A stretch of DNA of 64,000 nt, from contig NZ_AMRN01000008.1 in NCBI RefSeq assembly GCF_000300275.1, forward strand, positions 1 to 64,000, read 5' to 3'. This DNA is from Thalassospira profundimaris WP0211. GTDB taxonomy: Bacteria > Pseudomonadota > Alphaproteobacteria > Rhodospirillales > Thalassospiraceae. The first letter of the stretch is position 1. Each line of letters starts with the position of its first letter. Both the position numbers and the translations under genes were made by a program. The notes beneath the pieces were generated by a model. The model ran no database searches and was not told where the DNA came from. It was given only the letters and a program-made list of their open reading frames with translations. Shown here piece after piece: positions 55,836-64,000 of the stretch.

Positions 55836-57152
55836 TTAAATTCCGGCAAGCTGTGCGACGGATTTCGATGTGGCGATCTTTCCGTCATTCATCAGTGCTT
55901 CGTGGTTTTTCTCGATATCATTGAGGTGATAGGCGTAGTTCACCATCATGCCGCCCGCCTGACGCAGACCCTTTTCGGATGTGTCGCCAAGCCAGTTCAG
56001 GCGTTCAAGCTGTGCACCATTGCCCAGATGGAAGCGGGCAGTGGGATCAAGCGGGGACTTGCCACGTTTGCAGGTGGCAAGATAGGTGGCACACAGCGCC
56101 AAAGTCGGTTTTTGCAGCTTGGCGACCTTGATCGGATCGTTGATCCAGTCGTCTTCGCTAAGCCCGTCCAGCACCTGACCGGCAAGCTCTGCGTCGTCGG
56201 CCTTGCTTTTCTGGCGGGTGCGCAGCCAGCCCATGAAGCCCGGAATGGGCGACAGGGTGGCGAATTGTTTGAGCTGCGGGAATTCGCGTTTGAGTTCCTC
56301 GACCACCTGTTTGATCAGGAAGTTGCCAAACGAAATGCCCTTAAGGCCGGCCTGACAGTTGCTTATCGAATAGAAGATCGCCGTGTTGGCGGTTTCCGGC
56401 GCCTTTTCATCGATTTCCGGGGCCAGAAGCGCCTGAACACTATCGGCCAAACCGTGCACGAGGGCGACTTCAACAAAGATCAGCGGATCGTCGGGAATGG
56501 CCGGATGGAAGAAGGCAAAGCATTTCCGGTCGGTCGCCAGACGACGGCGCAAATCTTCCCAGCCCTGAATTTCATGGACCGCCTCATAACGGATCAGTTT
56601 TTCAAGGATGGCCGCCGAGGTATCCCAATCAATGTGGCGCAACTCAAGGAAGCCACGGTTGAACCAGCTGGTCAGCAGGTGCTGCATATCGGCATTGAGC
56701 GGCTCAAGATCGCGGTTGTTTTTCAGAAGCGCGATCAGGGTTTCACGCATATCGACAATGGCCCGCGTACCACCCGGTGCCATGTTGATTTTGCGCAGCA
56801 GTTCCTGACGGATCGGCTCGGACGTTTGGGTCAGGACGGCGAGGTTTGCCTCGGACGGATCCTTGGCAAAGGCCTCGGCGGCCTTGGTGACCTTGGCGCG
56901 ATCAGCGCTAAAGTCATTTTGCATCATCCGGAAGAAGGCCAGATGGTCTTCTTCGGGCAGGTTTTCCCAAAGCCGCACCACTTCGCGTGCAGCCGCGGTG
57001 CCACGTGCCTCGCCCTTTTGCGAAACAAGGTCCTTGCACATGGCGCCAAGCTGCTTGAGCGGGTCCTGCGGGGTCGAGAGTGGCAGATCAAGCAGTTCAC
57101 GACCACGGTCGGCAATGCTTGAAAGCCAGCTTTTGACAGACATGCCTGACAT
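55836..57152 (-). CDS. matA: malonyl-CoA decarboxylase
   Basis: A 438-residue MCD family enzyme that decarboxylates malonyl-CoA to acetyl-CoA. The N-terminal helical domain and the C-terminal GNAT-like catalytic domain are visible; FATLSPIPGFMGWL is the family signature, and ISFGNFLIKQVVEEL also fits. The ATG at 57152 has GGAGGA six bases upstream and overlaps the dctM stop codon by one base (TAATG). Confidence 0.93.
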   Translation of the reverse strand: MSGMSVKSWLSSIADRGRELLDLPLSTPQDPLKQLGAMCKDLVSQKGEARGTAAAREVVRLWENLPEEDHLAFFRMMQNDFSADRAKVTKAAEAFAKDPSEANLAVLTQTSEPIRQELLRKINMAPGGTRAIVDMRETLIALLKNNRDLEPLNADMQHLLTSWFNRGFLELRHIDWDTSAAILEKLIRYEAVHEIQGWEDLRRRLATDRKCFAFFHPAIPDDPLIFVEVALVHGLADSVQALLAPEIDEKAPETANTAIFYSISNCQAGLKGISFGNFLIKQVVEELKREFPQLKQFATLSPIPGFMGWLRTRQKSKADDAELAGQVLDGLSEDDWINDPIKVAKLQKPTLALCATYLATCKRGKSPLDPTARFHLGNGAQLERLNWLGDTSEKGLRQAGGMMVNYAYHLNDIEKNHEALMNDGKIATSKSVAQLAGI

Positions 57153-58468
57153 TAGCGTCCTCCGATGATGGTTTCCGGAAGCCAGGTGGCGATCTGCGGG
57201 AAGAAGCACAGAATGATGATCGCTGCGATCATGCACATCACATAAGGGAAGGCGCCCTTAAGGATGCTCTGCAGACGAATGTCGGGTGCAATGCCATTAA
57301 TGACATACAGGTTCAAACCAACCGGCGGGGTGATCAGGCCGATTTCCATGTTGATTGTCAGGATCACGGCAAACCAGTAAGGATCGAAACCGGCATTGAT
57401 GATCACCGGCAGCAGGATTGGTGCGCTCATCAGGATGACTGCGACCGGCGGCAGGAAGAAGCCACTGATCAGCAGGAACACGTTGATGAAGCCCATCAGA
57501 ACCCAACGGTTGACCTCGAGGGCGGAAATCCACTGGGCAATCGACTGGGTGATGAACAGCGATGACAGCATGTAGCTAAAAAGGCCGGCAGCCCCGATGA
57601 TCAGCAGGATCATCACGGATTCCTTGGTGGTGTCACGCATGACATTCCAAAGCTGACCCGGTTTCCACATGCGATAAACGATCATCGCGGTGATCAGGCA
57701 GAACAATGCACCAACGCCAGCCGTTTCCGAAGGTGTCGCAACACCGCCATAAAGGGCGAACAGAACCGCACCGATGATGACAAGGAAGGGCAGAACACGC
57801 GGAAGGATTTCAAACTTTTCCTTCCAGGTGTATTTGACAACACCAAGGGCGGCCTGGGCGTTGCCCTGACGCCAGGTCGAATAGAGCGACCAGGCCATGA
57901 ACAGGGCGGTGACCAGAAGACCCGGCAGAAGACCGGCAAGGAACAGGCGCCCGATCGAGGTTTCGGTCGAGATGCCATAAACAATCATGGTGACACTTGG
58001 CGGGATCAGGATGCCCAGCGTACCGCCAGCGGCAATCGAGCCGGCCGCAACCGTATCGGGGAAGCCGCGTTCGCGCATCGCCGGGATGCCCATCTTGCCG
58101 ATTGCGGCACAGGTGGCAGGCGATGAACCCGACAGGGCGGAAAAGATCGCGCAGGCGCCAAGGTTTGAAATCACAAGCCCGCCCGGAATACGGGTCAGCC
58201 AGCGATCAAGAACAGAATACAAGTCACCACCGGCCCGAGACGAGGCCACAACCGCCCCCATCAGGATAAACATCGGGATGGCGAGAACTTCGAAGCTTTC
58301 GAGTTTGCCGAACAGGATTTCCGGCAACAGCGGCAGTGATCCGGTGCCATCAAAGGTGATGATGAAGCCAACACTGACCAGAAGCAGGCCAATACCGACC
58401 GGAATGCCGGAGAAAAGAACAAGGGTGGTTGCGATGCCGACAACGGCCGCAAGAAGCAAGGGATCCAT
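57152..58468 (-). CDS. TRAP transporter large permease (DctM)
   Basis: A 438-residue polytopic membrane protein of the DctM family, the transport subunit of a tripartite ATP-independent periplasmic system. Conserved parts are LAIPMFILMGAVVASS, LSGSSPATCAAIGKMGIPAM and GILIPPSVTMIVYG. Located between dctQ and the malonyl-CoA decarboxylase gene, so the cargo is most likely malonate. Confidence 0.94.
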   Translation of the reverse strand: MDPLLLAAVVGIATTLVLFSGIPVGIGLLLVSVGFIITFDGTGSLPLLPEILFGKLESFEVLAIPMFILMGAVVASSRAGGDLYSVLDRWLTRIPGGLVISNLGACAIFSALSGSSPATCAAIGKMGIPAMRERGFPDTVAAGSIAAGGTLGILIPPSVTMIVYGISTETSIGRLFLAGLLPGLLVTALFMAWSLYSTWRQGNAQAALGVVKYTWKEKFEILPRVLPFLVIIGAVLFALYGGVATPSETAGVGALFCLITAMIVYRMWKPGQLWNVMRDTTKESVMILLIIGAAGLFSYMLSSLFITQSIAQWISALEVNRWVLMGFINVFLLISGFFLPPVAVILMSAPILLPVIINAGFDPYWFAVILTINMEIGLITPPVGLNLYVINGIAPDIRLQSILKGAFPYVMCMIAAIIILCFFPQIATWLPETIIGGR

Positions 58469-58480
58469 GATGCGGCCTCC

Positions 58481-59170
58481 TTAGGAAATGTCGTCGCGAA
58501 TATCGAACGGTGTCGATCTGCGGGTGATGAGCGACAGGAAATCGGCAAAGAATTGCAGGAACAGCAAGCCAAAGCCGATCGGCAGCGCGGTGTAAGGTTT
58601 CCAGAGTGCGACGGCCCAGATGGTTTCAGACAACCAGCCGCCTTCATAGGCCTCAATCACCAGTTCCAGACCATAGAAGCCAAACAGGGCACTGATCGCC
58701 ATGCCACATGACAGGGTCAGGATGGCAAGGGTCATGCGTGCGCCGCGTTTGAGGTACATCGGGAACAGGTCAACATTGACGTGACCGCGCAGCAATTGAA
58801 CATAGGGCAGGCCGACCAGTGTTGCGCCGATCATCAGGAAGATGACGGCTTCGGTCTGCCAGACGGTGGATTCATTGAGCACATAGCGCATGAAGACCAG
58901 CTGGCAGATGATCAGCATCGCAATGGCAAACATGCTTGCCGATGCGATCCCGCAAATGCGCGATAAGAAATGGATGGCAGAAATGACGCCATCAAGCGGG
59001 CCCTTTGGCGCCTGGGACCGGTTTGCGGCCATGGCGTTTTGATGGTCGATCGGCTCGACATCAGGCGGGGGAGGCATATCTGATTTAACGGAATGCGACG
59101 CACTTGGTGTCTGCGTGAAATCGTCTGGCAGATCAATCGGAAGTGGGTGCGGGGACATGGCGTTCGACAC
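58481..59170 (-). CDS. TRAP transporter small permease (DctQ)
   Basis: A 229-residue membrane protein with four hydrophobic segments and a long, soluble, Pro-rich N-terminal extension (about 60 residues) that most DctQ proteins lack. GTG start at 59170, with AGAGGAG seven bases upstream; an ATG at 59158 is 19 bases from that site. It pairs with DctM in the inner membrane. Confidence 0.9.
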   Translation of the reverse strand: MSNAMSPHPLPIDLPDDFTQTPSASHSVKSDMPPPPDVEPIDHQNAMAANRSQAPKGPLDGVISAIHFLSRICGIASASMFAIAMLIICQLVFMRYVLNESTVWQTEAVIFLMIGATLVGLPYVQLLRGHVNVDLFPMYLKRGARMTLAILTLSCGMAISALFGFYGLELVIEAYEGGWLSETIWAVALWKPYTALPIGFGLLFLQFFADFLSLITRRSTPFDIRDDIS

Positions 59171-59276
59171 GCGCGTTCTCCTCTGACGGAACCGTATTGG
59201 TCTATATTTTTGTATTTTGAGGAATGGGGTGGTGCCGGACGGACCGGCACCACCATCACTTCACGTCAAGAACCGA

Positions 59277-60284
59277 TCACTCGACTGCAAGTGCCATATC
59301 AAGAAGTTCCTGACCGTTCGGGGTCTCTTCAACGAACTTCTTGTAGGAGGTTTCCTTGGCCAGAGCCTGCCAGGCAGCGAAGTCTTCATCGGTCAGTTCG
59401 GCAATATCAACGCCGTTTTCCTTGAAGACAGCGATGCTGTCAGAGTCCTGCTTGCGGCCTTCGGTGGTGTAGTATTCTTCGGCCTTCTTCGCAGCAGCAG
59501 CCAGGGCTTCTTTCTGCGCATCATTGAGGTTGTCGTAGCTTTTCTTCGACATCAGGACCGGCTGATACATGAACCACAGTGCGTTGCCTGCGGCCGGGGT
59601 GTAGCAGCTGACCTGCTCGTAGATACGATAGGAAACGAAGCTTGAGGAGCTGGTGTTGGTGGCATCAAGAACGCCGGTCTGCATGGCCGGATAGATTTCC
59701 GAGCTCGGCATGGCGGCGATGGATGCACCGGCACCTTCAAGCATCTGCTCGAACGATTTGCCGGCGGCACGAATCTGAAGGCCTTTGACGTCTTCCGGCT
59801 TGCGGATGCAGCCCTTGGTCGAGGCAAAGCCACCGGCCAGCCAACCCTTGGCAACGGTTACAACACCATCTTCGTTCAGGAGTTCTTCGATTTTAGCCAT
59901 GAACGGGGATTCGTTGATGCGGTTGGCATGATCGTGGTTTTTGACCAGTGCCGGCATCAGGGTCAGGTTGGTTGCCGGAACACGACCACCGGCATAGGCC
60001 AGCGGATAAACGATCATGTCGAGCTGCCCGCGTGTCATCGGGGTCCACTGTTCTTTTGCCTTGAACAGGGAGCCGGACGGGAAGATCTGGATTTCCAGAT
60101 CAACGTTTGCAGCTTTGACTTCATCGGCGACGATCTGTGCAACCTTGTGACGGATGTCGCTGGTCGACCACTGGTGAGACAGTTTGAGCGTCTCGGCACC
60201 AGCAGATGCGGACATGCCAAAGGCGGCAACAGACATGGAGATGGCGGCAACAGACGCCGTAAGAGTCTTCTTGAAAATCTTCAT
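59277..60284 (-). CDS. TRAP transporter substrate-binding protein (DctP)
   Basis: A 335-residue periplasmic binding protein. Signal peptide to about residue 30 (GMSASAGA|ETLKLSHQW). The DctP fold is clear (LQIRAAGKSFEQMLEGAGAS and MPSSEIYPAMQTGVLDATNT), with the conserved arginine expected to hold a carboxylate. First gene of the malonate operon; strong GGGAGGA before the ATG at 60284. Probably binds malonate. Confidence 0.93.
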   Translation of the reverse strand: MKIFKKTLTASVAAISMSVAAFGMSASAGAETLKLSHQWSTSDIRHKVAQIVADEVKAANVDLEIQIFPSGSLFKAKEQWTPMTRGQLDMIVYPLAYAGGRVPATNLTLMPALVKNHDHANRINESPFMAKIEELLNEDGVVTVAKGWLAGGFASTKGCIRKPEDVKGLQIRAAGKSFEQMLEGAGASIAAMPSSEIYPAMQTGVLDATNTSSSSFVSYRIYEQVSCYTPAAGNALWFMYQPVLMSKKSYDNLNDAQKEALAAAAKKAEEYYTTEGRKQDSDSIAVFKENGVDIAELTDEDFAAWQALAKETSYKKFVEETPNGQELLDMALAVE

Positions 60285-60409
60285 CTTTATCCTCCCGGAT
60301 GAAGCATGCGTTTTGAATGCATTTTGACGGCTTTTTGCGCGTCTTATTATTGATGCGGTTTTCGCATTGGAAGAAAGCGTTACAGATTTCTGGCATGCTG
60401 TCCACGCAA

Positions 60410-60423
60410 TTTTGTATACCAGA
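60410..60423. promoter_or_regulatory. MatR-type operator, dctP side
   Basis: TTTTGTATACCAGA; it matches 11 of 14 bases of the operator TCTTGTATACACGA that I recall for Rhizobium MatR. Located about 130 bp upstream of dctP. Confidence 0.55.
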
Positions 60424-60550
60424 ACGTCATTTTGCAGTGCCACAAATCCGCGCCCTAGTATTTGCCGGGGGATTTAGGAAAACCGCGCCTGAACTTTTGC
60501 GGTGCAGCAGGAAATCATCGCAAAGCAGCATCGAAAAGGCTTTGATTGGT

Positions 60551-60577
60551 ACCAGAATATGTGTTCTGGTATACCAG
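60551..60577. promoter_or_regulatory. MatR-type operator, matR side
   Basis: CTGGTATACCAG (60566-60577) is a perfect 12-bp palindrome. It overlaps a second inverted repeat, ACCAGAA-N6-TTCTGGT (60551-60570). It lies 25 bp before the matR start codon, a good place for autorepression. Confidence 0.65.
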
Positions 60578-60602
60578 TAAGTGACGAAAAACGAGGTCCC
60601 AC

Positions 60603-61280
60603 ATGTCGCAAAACGGAAAGCTTGCCACCGATCTGGTCCAGAAACTTGAACGCGATATCGTGACCGGAGTGCTCAAGCCTGGCGACAAACTTGACGAGCG
60701 TTCGTTAAGCGAACGGTTCGGTGTTTCACGTACGCCGGTGCGTGAAGCGCTTCAGACACTTGCCGGTTCGGGACTGGTTGCGACCATGCCGCGCCGTGGC
60801 ACCATTGTTGCCTCGATCACGGTTGCCGAACTGATTGAAATGTTCGAAGTCATGGCAGAACTTGAGGCGATGTGTGCGCGGCTGGCGGCACGACGTATGC
60901 CGCGTGTGGATATCGAAAACCTGATTGCGCTGTCCGAAGAGTGCAACGGGCTTAAGGATCATGCCGACGCGGACGCCTATTACGAGGCCAATGTCCGCTT
61001 CCACGAGGCGATCTATGCCGGATGCCGCAACAGTTTCCTTGAACGTCAGACCAAGAATGTACGCAACCGACTGGCACCTTATCGTCGCCTGCAGTTGCAC
61101 CGTCCGGGACGTGTCAAGAAATCCAATAATGAACATGCCGATATCCTGAGTGCCATTTCCAACGGCGAGGCCGAGACGGCGGGCAAACTGATGCAGCAGC
61201 ATGTGGCGGTTCAGGGTGAGTCGCTTAATGATCTGCTGGCGATTGTGCCGCGCGGATACCTTGAACCGTTGGCCAGCTAA
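60603..61280 (+). CDS. matR: GntR family (FadR subfamily) regulator of the malonate operon
   Basis: A 225-residue regulator. Winged HTH at about residues 8-75 (LDERSLSERFGVSRTPVREA then LQTLAGSGLV) and a C-terminal FCD ligand domain with metal-binding His/Asp residues (FHEAIYAGC and a later HADILSAI). Divergent from the TRAP/malonate genes, with TGGTATACCA-type operators in the gap. MatR of Rhizobium has the same arrangement. Named from context. Confidence 0.85.
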   Translation: MSQNGKLATDLVQKLERDIVTGVLKPGDKLDERSLSERFGVSRTPVREALQTLAGSGLVATMPRRGTIVASITVAELIEMFEVMAELEAMCARLAARRMPRVDIENLIALSEECNGLKDHADADAYYEANVRFHEAIYAGCRNSFLERQTKNVRNRLAPYRRLQLHRPGRVKKSNNEHADILSAISNGEAETAGKLMQQHVAVQGESLNDLLAIVPRGYLEPLAS

Positions 61281-61342
61281 TTCCGGTTTAAAGACGACAC
61301 CAAATGCGTGACCTTTTTGGGCGGGTACGTTAAAACGCGCTC

Positions 61343-62083
61343 ATGGCAAAGAAACGTTTGGATCAGTTGCTTGTGGAACGTGGATTGGTGGAAAGCCGGT
61401 CCAAGGCACAGGCTTATATCATGGCAGGCAATGTCTTTAGCGGCGAGCAACGGCTTGATAAGCCGGGCATGCCGTGCAAGGAAGACATTTCCATTACGCT
61501 GCGCGGGCAACCCCATCCGTGGGTGTCACGCGGCGGGCTCAAGCTTGAAAAAGGGTTGGTCGAGTTCGAGATCGACGTGACCGATTTTATCGCGGTCGAT
61601 GTCGGCGCCTCCACCGGCGGCTTTACCGACGTTCTGCTTCAGAACGGGGCGGCCAAGGTTTATGCCGTTGATGTCGGGCAGGGGCAGCTCGATTGGAAGC
61701 TGCGCAATGATGACCGCGTTGTGGTTATGGAAAAGACCAATGCCCGCCACCTGACCGAAGAACAGATCCCCGATGCCATCGATATCGTTGTTTGTGATGC
61801 CAGCTTTATCGGCCTTCGTACAGTGCTTCCAGCCAGTATGGAACGGGTCAAGGCGGGCGGGTATCTGATTGCGCTGATCAAGCCGCAATTTGAAGTCGGC
61901 AAGGAACGGGTCGGGAAGAAGGGGGTCGTTCGCGAACCTGAATTGCATCAGGAAGTCTGCGATACCATTTCCGACTGGCTGGCAAATCTTCCGGGCTGGG
62001 AAGTGCTTGGCATTACCAAAAGCCCGATCACTGGCCCCGAAGGCAATGTTGAATTCCTGATTTGCGGGCGGAAAACGGCCTGA
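61343..62083 (+). CDS. tlyA: TlyA family rRNA 2'-O-methyltransferase/hemolysin-like
   Basis: A 246-residue protein with an N-terminal S4 RNA-binding domain (RLDQLLVERGLVESRSKAQA) and an FtsJ-like methyltransferase domain (DVGASTGGFTDVLLQNGAAK, SAM site; later LIALIKPQFEVGKE). TlyA in mycobacteria methylates 16S and 23S rRNA. In many Alphaproteobacteria it follows dxs directly; here the malonate block and other genes separate them. Confidence 0.93.
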   Translation: MAKKRLDQLLVERGLVESRSKAQAYIMAGNVFSGEQRLDKPGMPCKEDISITLRGQPHPWVSRGGLKLEKGLVEFEIDVTDFIAVDVGASTGGFTDVLLQNGAAKVYAVDVGQGQLDWKLRNDDRVVVMEKTNARHLTEEQIPDAIDIVVCDASFIGLRTVLPASMERVKAGGYLIALIKPQFEVGKERVGKKGVVREPELHQEVCDTISDWLANLPGWEVLGITKSPITGPEGNVEFLICGRKTA

Positions 62084-62117
62084 TCAACAGGCCTGATTTC
62101 CACCCGTCCTCATCAGA

Positions 62118-62546
62118 TTACTTGCCGATTTTCTTCATGAAGAAATCAATGCCGGCCTGTGCACAATCCTGATCCTGCGGCGGGGTGCCGGAACTGACGC
62201 CGATACCACCCACGCATTCACCATCAACGAACACTGGCAGGCCACCAGCGACAATCGACAGGCGACCACCAATTTCGGAATCGATGCCATAGGCCGGTTT
62301 GCCGGGCTGGGCAGCCGCGGCATATTCATGCGTGCCCTTGCGCGCACCCGATGCGGTAAAGGATTTGTCCTGGGCGATGGTGGTGCTGGTGACCTTGCCG
62401 CCATCCATGCGTTCAAACGCGATCAGCACACCGGATTCGTCAGTAATCGCGATGCACATCGGCACCCCGATTTCATTGGCGCGGTTGCGCGCGCCTTCGA
62501 TCAGGATATAGGCATCCTCAATGGACAGGCGTTTGATGGTCAGCAT
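62118..62546 (-). CDS. GlcG/HbpS-like heme-binding family (DUF336) protein
   Basis: A 142-residue protein of the GlcG/HbpS family. SVSGGxP-like region reads SIVAGGLPVFVDGECVGGIG followed by VSSGTPPQDQDCA; the N-terminal ALxxAxx helix and DESGVLIAFERMDG fit. Members bind heme or cobalamin, or act in diol/glycolate loci; role here unknown. ATG at 62546 with GGGAGAAG upstream. Confidence 0.9.
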   Translation of the reverse strand: MLTIKRLSIEDAYILIEGARNRANEIGVPMCIAITDESGVLIAFERMDGGKVTSTTIAQDKSFTASGARKGTHEYAAAAQPGKPAYGIDSEIGGRLSIVAGGLPVFVDGECVGGIGVSSGTPPQDQDCAQAGIDFFMKKIGK

Positions 62547-62675
62547 TGGACTTCTCCCGGGACGTTTTCTTTGATGCAATTAACTGCTGGCATCTTAGGA
62601 CCTGCGCCAAAAGGCGATCAATCAGATAAAACGGCTTTCCGTATGGTGGAAGGCGCAGCATGTTGCGCCCGCCAC

Positions 62676-63152
62676 TTAGAAGTCGGGACGCATGATCATC
62701 AGGTAAAGTGCACCCAGCGGAAACAGAATGGCGATGCGGCCAATCATGTTCCAAAGCCTGCGGCATTTCTCATAGCTTGCGGGCATTTCGGTTTCGCCGT
62801 TTGCGACGGTCCTGGCCGCGATCTTTGACATATAGATCTGAAGCGGGAGCAAGCCGACCAACCACAGCATCGCCGCCATGCCAAACAGACCAATGCCATA
62901 GATCAGATAGGGCGCATCCGAAAGCGCGATGCCGGTCGCGTGGAAAAGACCGATACCACCAATCACGATCAGGGCCGAACCAAGCGCAGTAAAGGCGAGG
63001 TCGGTGACGTTGATCAGTCGACAGGCAAAGGCGATAACGACCGGGTTGTTGGTGCGGTCTGCCTGTATTTTCCAGACGGCGGATACGATGATATTGCCCA
63101 AAAACAGGATGGCGCCAATGACGTGTATGAGTTTGACGGTTGCGTATTCCAT
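62676..63152 (-). CDS. DUF2269 family membrane protein
   Basis: A 158-residue integral membrane protein with four hydrophobic helices; begins KLIHVIGAILFLGNIIVSAVW, typical of DUF2269/YozB-like proteins, whose function is unknown. It lies 40 bp downstream of the tetR gene on the same strand, so it may be autoregulated by it. Confidence 0.82.
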   Translation of the reverse strand: MEYATVKLIHVIGAILFLGNIIVSAVWKIQADRTNNPVVIAFACRLINVTDLAFTALGSALIVIGGIGLFHATGIALSDAPYLIYGIGLFGMAAMLWLVGLLPLQIYMSKIAARTVANGETEMPASYEKCRRLWNMIGRIAILFPLGALYLMIMRPDF

Positions 63153-63192
63153 CTGATTTTCCGGTTGGTAACAGGCGGCTGCCCGTTATGGG

Positions 63193-63810
63193 TTAAGGGG
63201 CTTTGGTGGAGTTGACCGGCATGGTCAGATCTTCGGCCAGAAGGCCCAGAACAAAACTTGAAAGATCCTGATCGGCGGGCGGCACGATCATGCCATCAAT
63301 CACCAGCATGGCGATGCCGTGTGCCCGGCTCCAGGCGGCGAGAGCCCGGTTATAGGCGCTGGCGGCCTCGGCCAGGGTCATTTCGGCCTTGCGATCAACC
63401 GATGTGACGGCGCGTTGCAAGACGTCAAAGGCGTTATCGGCGGCATCGCGCAATTCGGGATATTGATCGAGGGGTGGGCGTTCACGGCCAAAGATCAGAC
63501 GGAAATGCTGCGGGTTTTCGACCGCGAACTGCACATAGGCAGCCCCCAACGCCATGATGCGTTCTTCGTGATTGGGGGGACTTTCCGCAGCACTTTCAAG
63601 TTGTTCGGCGAACCTTTCGAAGGCGGCAATCGCGACTGCCGCCAAAATGCCATCCTTGCCGTCAAAATGGCGATAGGGGGCGGCTTCCGACACACCGGTC
63701 AGCCGCGCCAGACGGCGTAGCGACAAGCCAGCCGGGCCTTCGTCCGTCAGGATGTTTTCAGCTTGTTGCAGGAGGACATTCCGGACATCACCGTGGTGAT
63801 ACTTTCCCAT
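63193..63810 (-). CDS. TetR family transcriptional regulator
   Basis: A 205-residue repressor of the TetR group with WHG/TetR_C-like C domain. The HTH is GLSLRRLARLTGVSEAAPYR followed by HFDGKDGILAAVA. The ATG at 63810 (MGKYHHGDVRN) fits the family start; an open frame to 63882 does not. A perfect inverted repeat 23-41 bp upstream is the likely operator. Probably controls itself and the DUF2269 gene. Confidence 0.92.
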   Translation of the reverse strand: MGKYHHGDVRNVLLQQAENILTDEGPAGLSLRRLARLTGVSEAAPYRHFDGKDGILAAVAIAAFERFAEQLESAAESPPNHEERIMALGAAYVQFAVENPQHFRLIFGRERPPLDQYPELRDAADNAFDVLQRAVTSVDRKAEMTLAEAASAYNRALAAWSRAHGIAMLVIDGMIVPPADQDLSSFVLGLLAEDLTMPVNSTKAP

Positions 63811-63832
63811 TTGCACGTATCTCGTTTTTCTT

Positions 63833-63851
63833 ATGTTAACTTCGTTAACAT
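63833..63851. promoter_or_regulatory. TetR operator upstream of the last tetR gene
   Basis: ATGTTAAC-TTC-GTTAACAT, perfect 8-bp arms with a 3-base centre. Confidence 0.7.
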
Positions 63852-63953
63852 TAAAGCGTGACACACGAGGGCGCAAGACCAAAAATCACGTTTTTTCATA
63901 CGGATTTTATGGTGGAAGGCTGCGGGTTATCGTGATGTGCGGGTGATGGCCAA

Positions 63954-64000
63954 TCAGGCCAGAACGAAATCAAACCGGCCGATTTCGCCGTCACTTGCCG
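63954..64000 (-). CDS. C-terminal end of a gene cut by the window edge
   Basis: On the minus strand a frame enters at 64000 and ends in TGA at 63954, reading ASDGEIGRFDFVLA. Too short to name; other frames stop sooner or read poorly. Confidence 0.3.
   Translation of the reverse strand, partial: ASDGEIGRFDFVLA

Larger units (their letters stand above)
60285..60602. other. divergent control region dctP/matR
   Basis: A 318-bp gap between the malonate operon and its probable regulator. It holds two GTATAC-centred sites (see separate entries) and the promoters for both directions. No gene. Confidence 0.7.

Noticed and set aside
55902-57122. 406-codon open frame on the plus strand
   Set aside because: Antisense to the malonyl-CoA decarboxylase gene, which shows the family signature.

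Overview
The window is chromosomal DNA of an alphaproteobacterium. Gene content, gene order, moderately high GC and protein style fit a marine Rhodospirillales member close to Thalassospira. The genus is inferred from memory of the proteins, not computed. Coding density is high and no rRNA, tRNA, CRISPR array, transposase or phage gene was seen.

A housekeeping backbone runs through the window: pepA-holC (1.5-3.5 kb), an ABC-F ATPase and ndk (18-21 kb), purM-purN, a DUF2066 protein, an AI-2E permease and hdaA (22.8-28 kb), rnd (31 kb), ppk-ppx (37.5-41 kb), aspS (42-44 kb), an SPOR lipoprotein and eipB (44-46 kb), xseB-ispA-dxs (48-52 kb) and tlyA (61.3 kb). Accessory blocks are set between these genes.

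The main accessory blocks, left to right, are as follows. (1) nnrS, with an NnrR-type TTG-N8-CAA box. (2) A homocysteine methyltransferase/GNAT pair and a TetR regulator. (3) A three-gene operon at 10.06-6.2 kb whose middle gene is a complete three-domain protein-arginine deiminase (PAD) of the animal/cyanobacterial type, flanked by two proteins I do not recognise. (4) metNIQ behind a SAM-II-type riboswitch and a terminator hairpin. (5) Surface proteins: an RTX repeat protein and a divergent autotransporter. (6) Two paralogous micro-genes for aa3 oxidase subunit IV. (7) A rimB-like/rimK/desuccinylase-like cluster. (8) A TetR-controlled AhpD-fold/NTF2-like operon with two matching CAGAC-N2-GTCTG operators, then a structured leader with a 26-residue membrane micro-ORF. 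(9) A SqrR/BigR-like ArsR sensor. (10) A complete malonate module (matR, TRAP DctPQM, malonyl-CoA decarboxylase, malonyl-CoA synthetase) with GTATAC-type operators.

Functionally, metNIQ and the methyltransferase point to methionine economy. ppk/ppx cover polyphosphate turnover, and xseB-ispA-dxs-tlyA is the usual alphaproteobacterial isoprenoid neighbourhood. The malonate module would import malonate, activate it to malonyl-CoA and decarboxylate it to acetyl-CoA. The PAD operon is the best candidate for an undescribed system. Its catalytic residues are intact, but most side-chain ligands of the two catalytic-domain calcium sites of human PAD4 look substituted.
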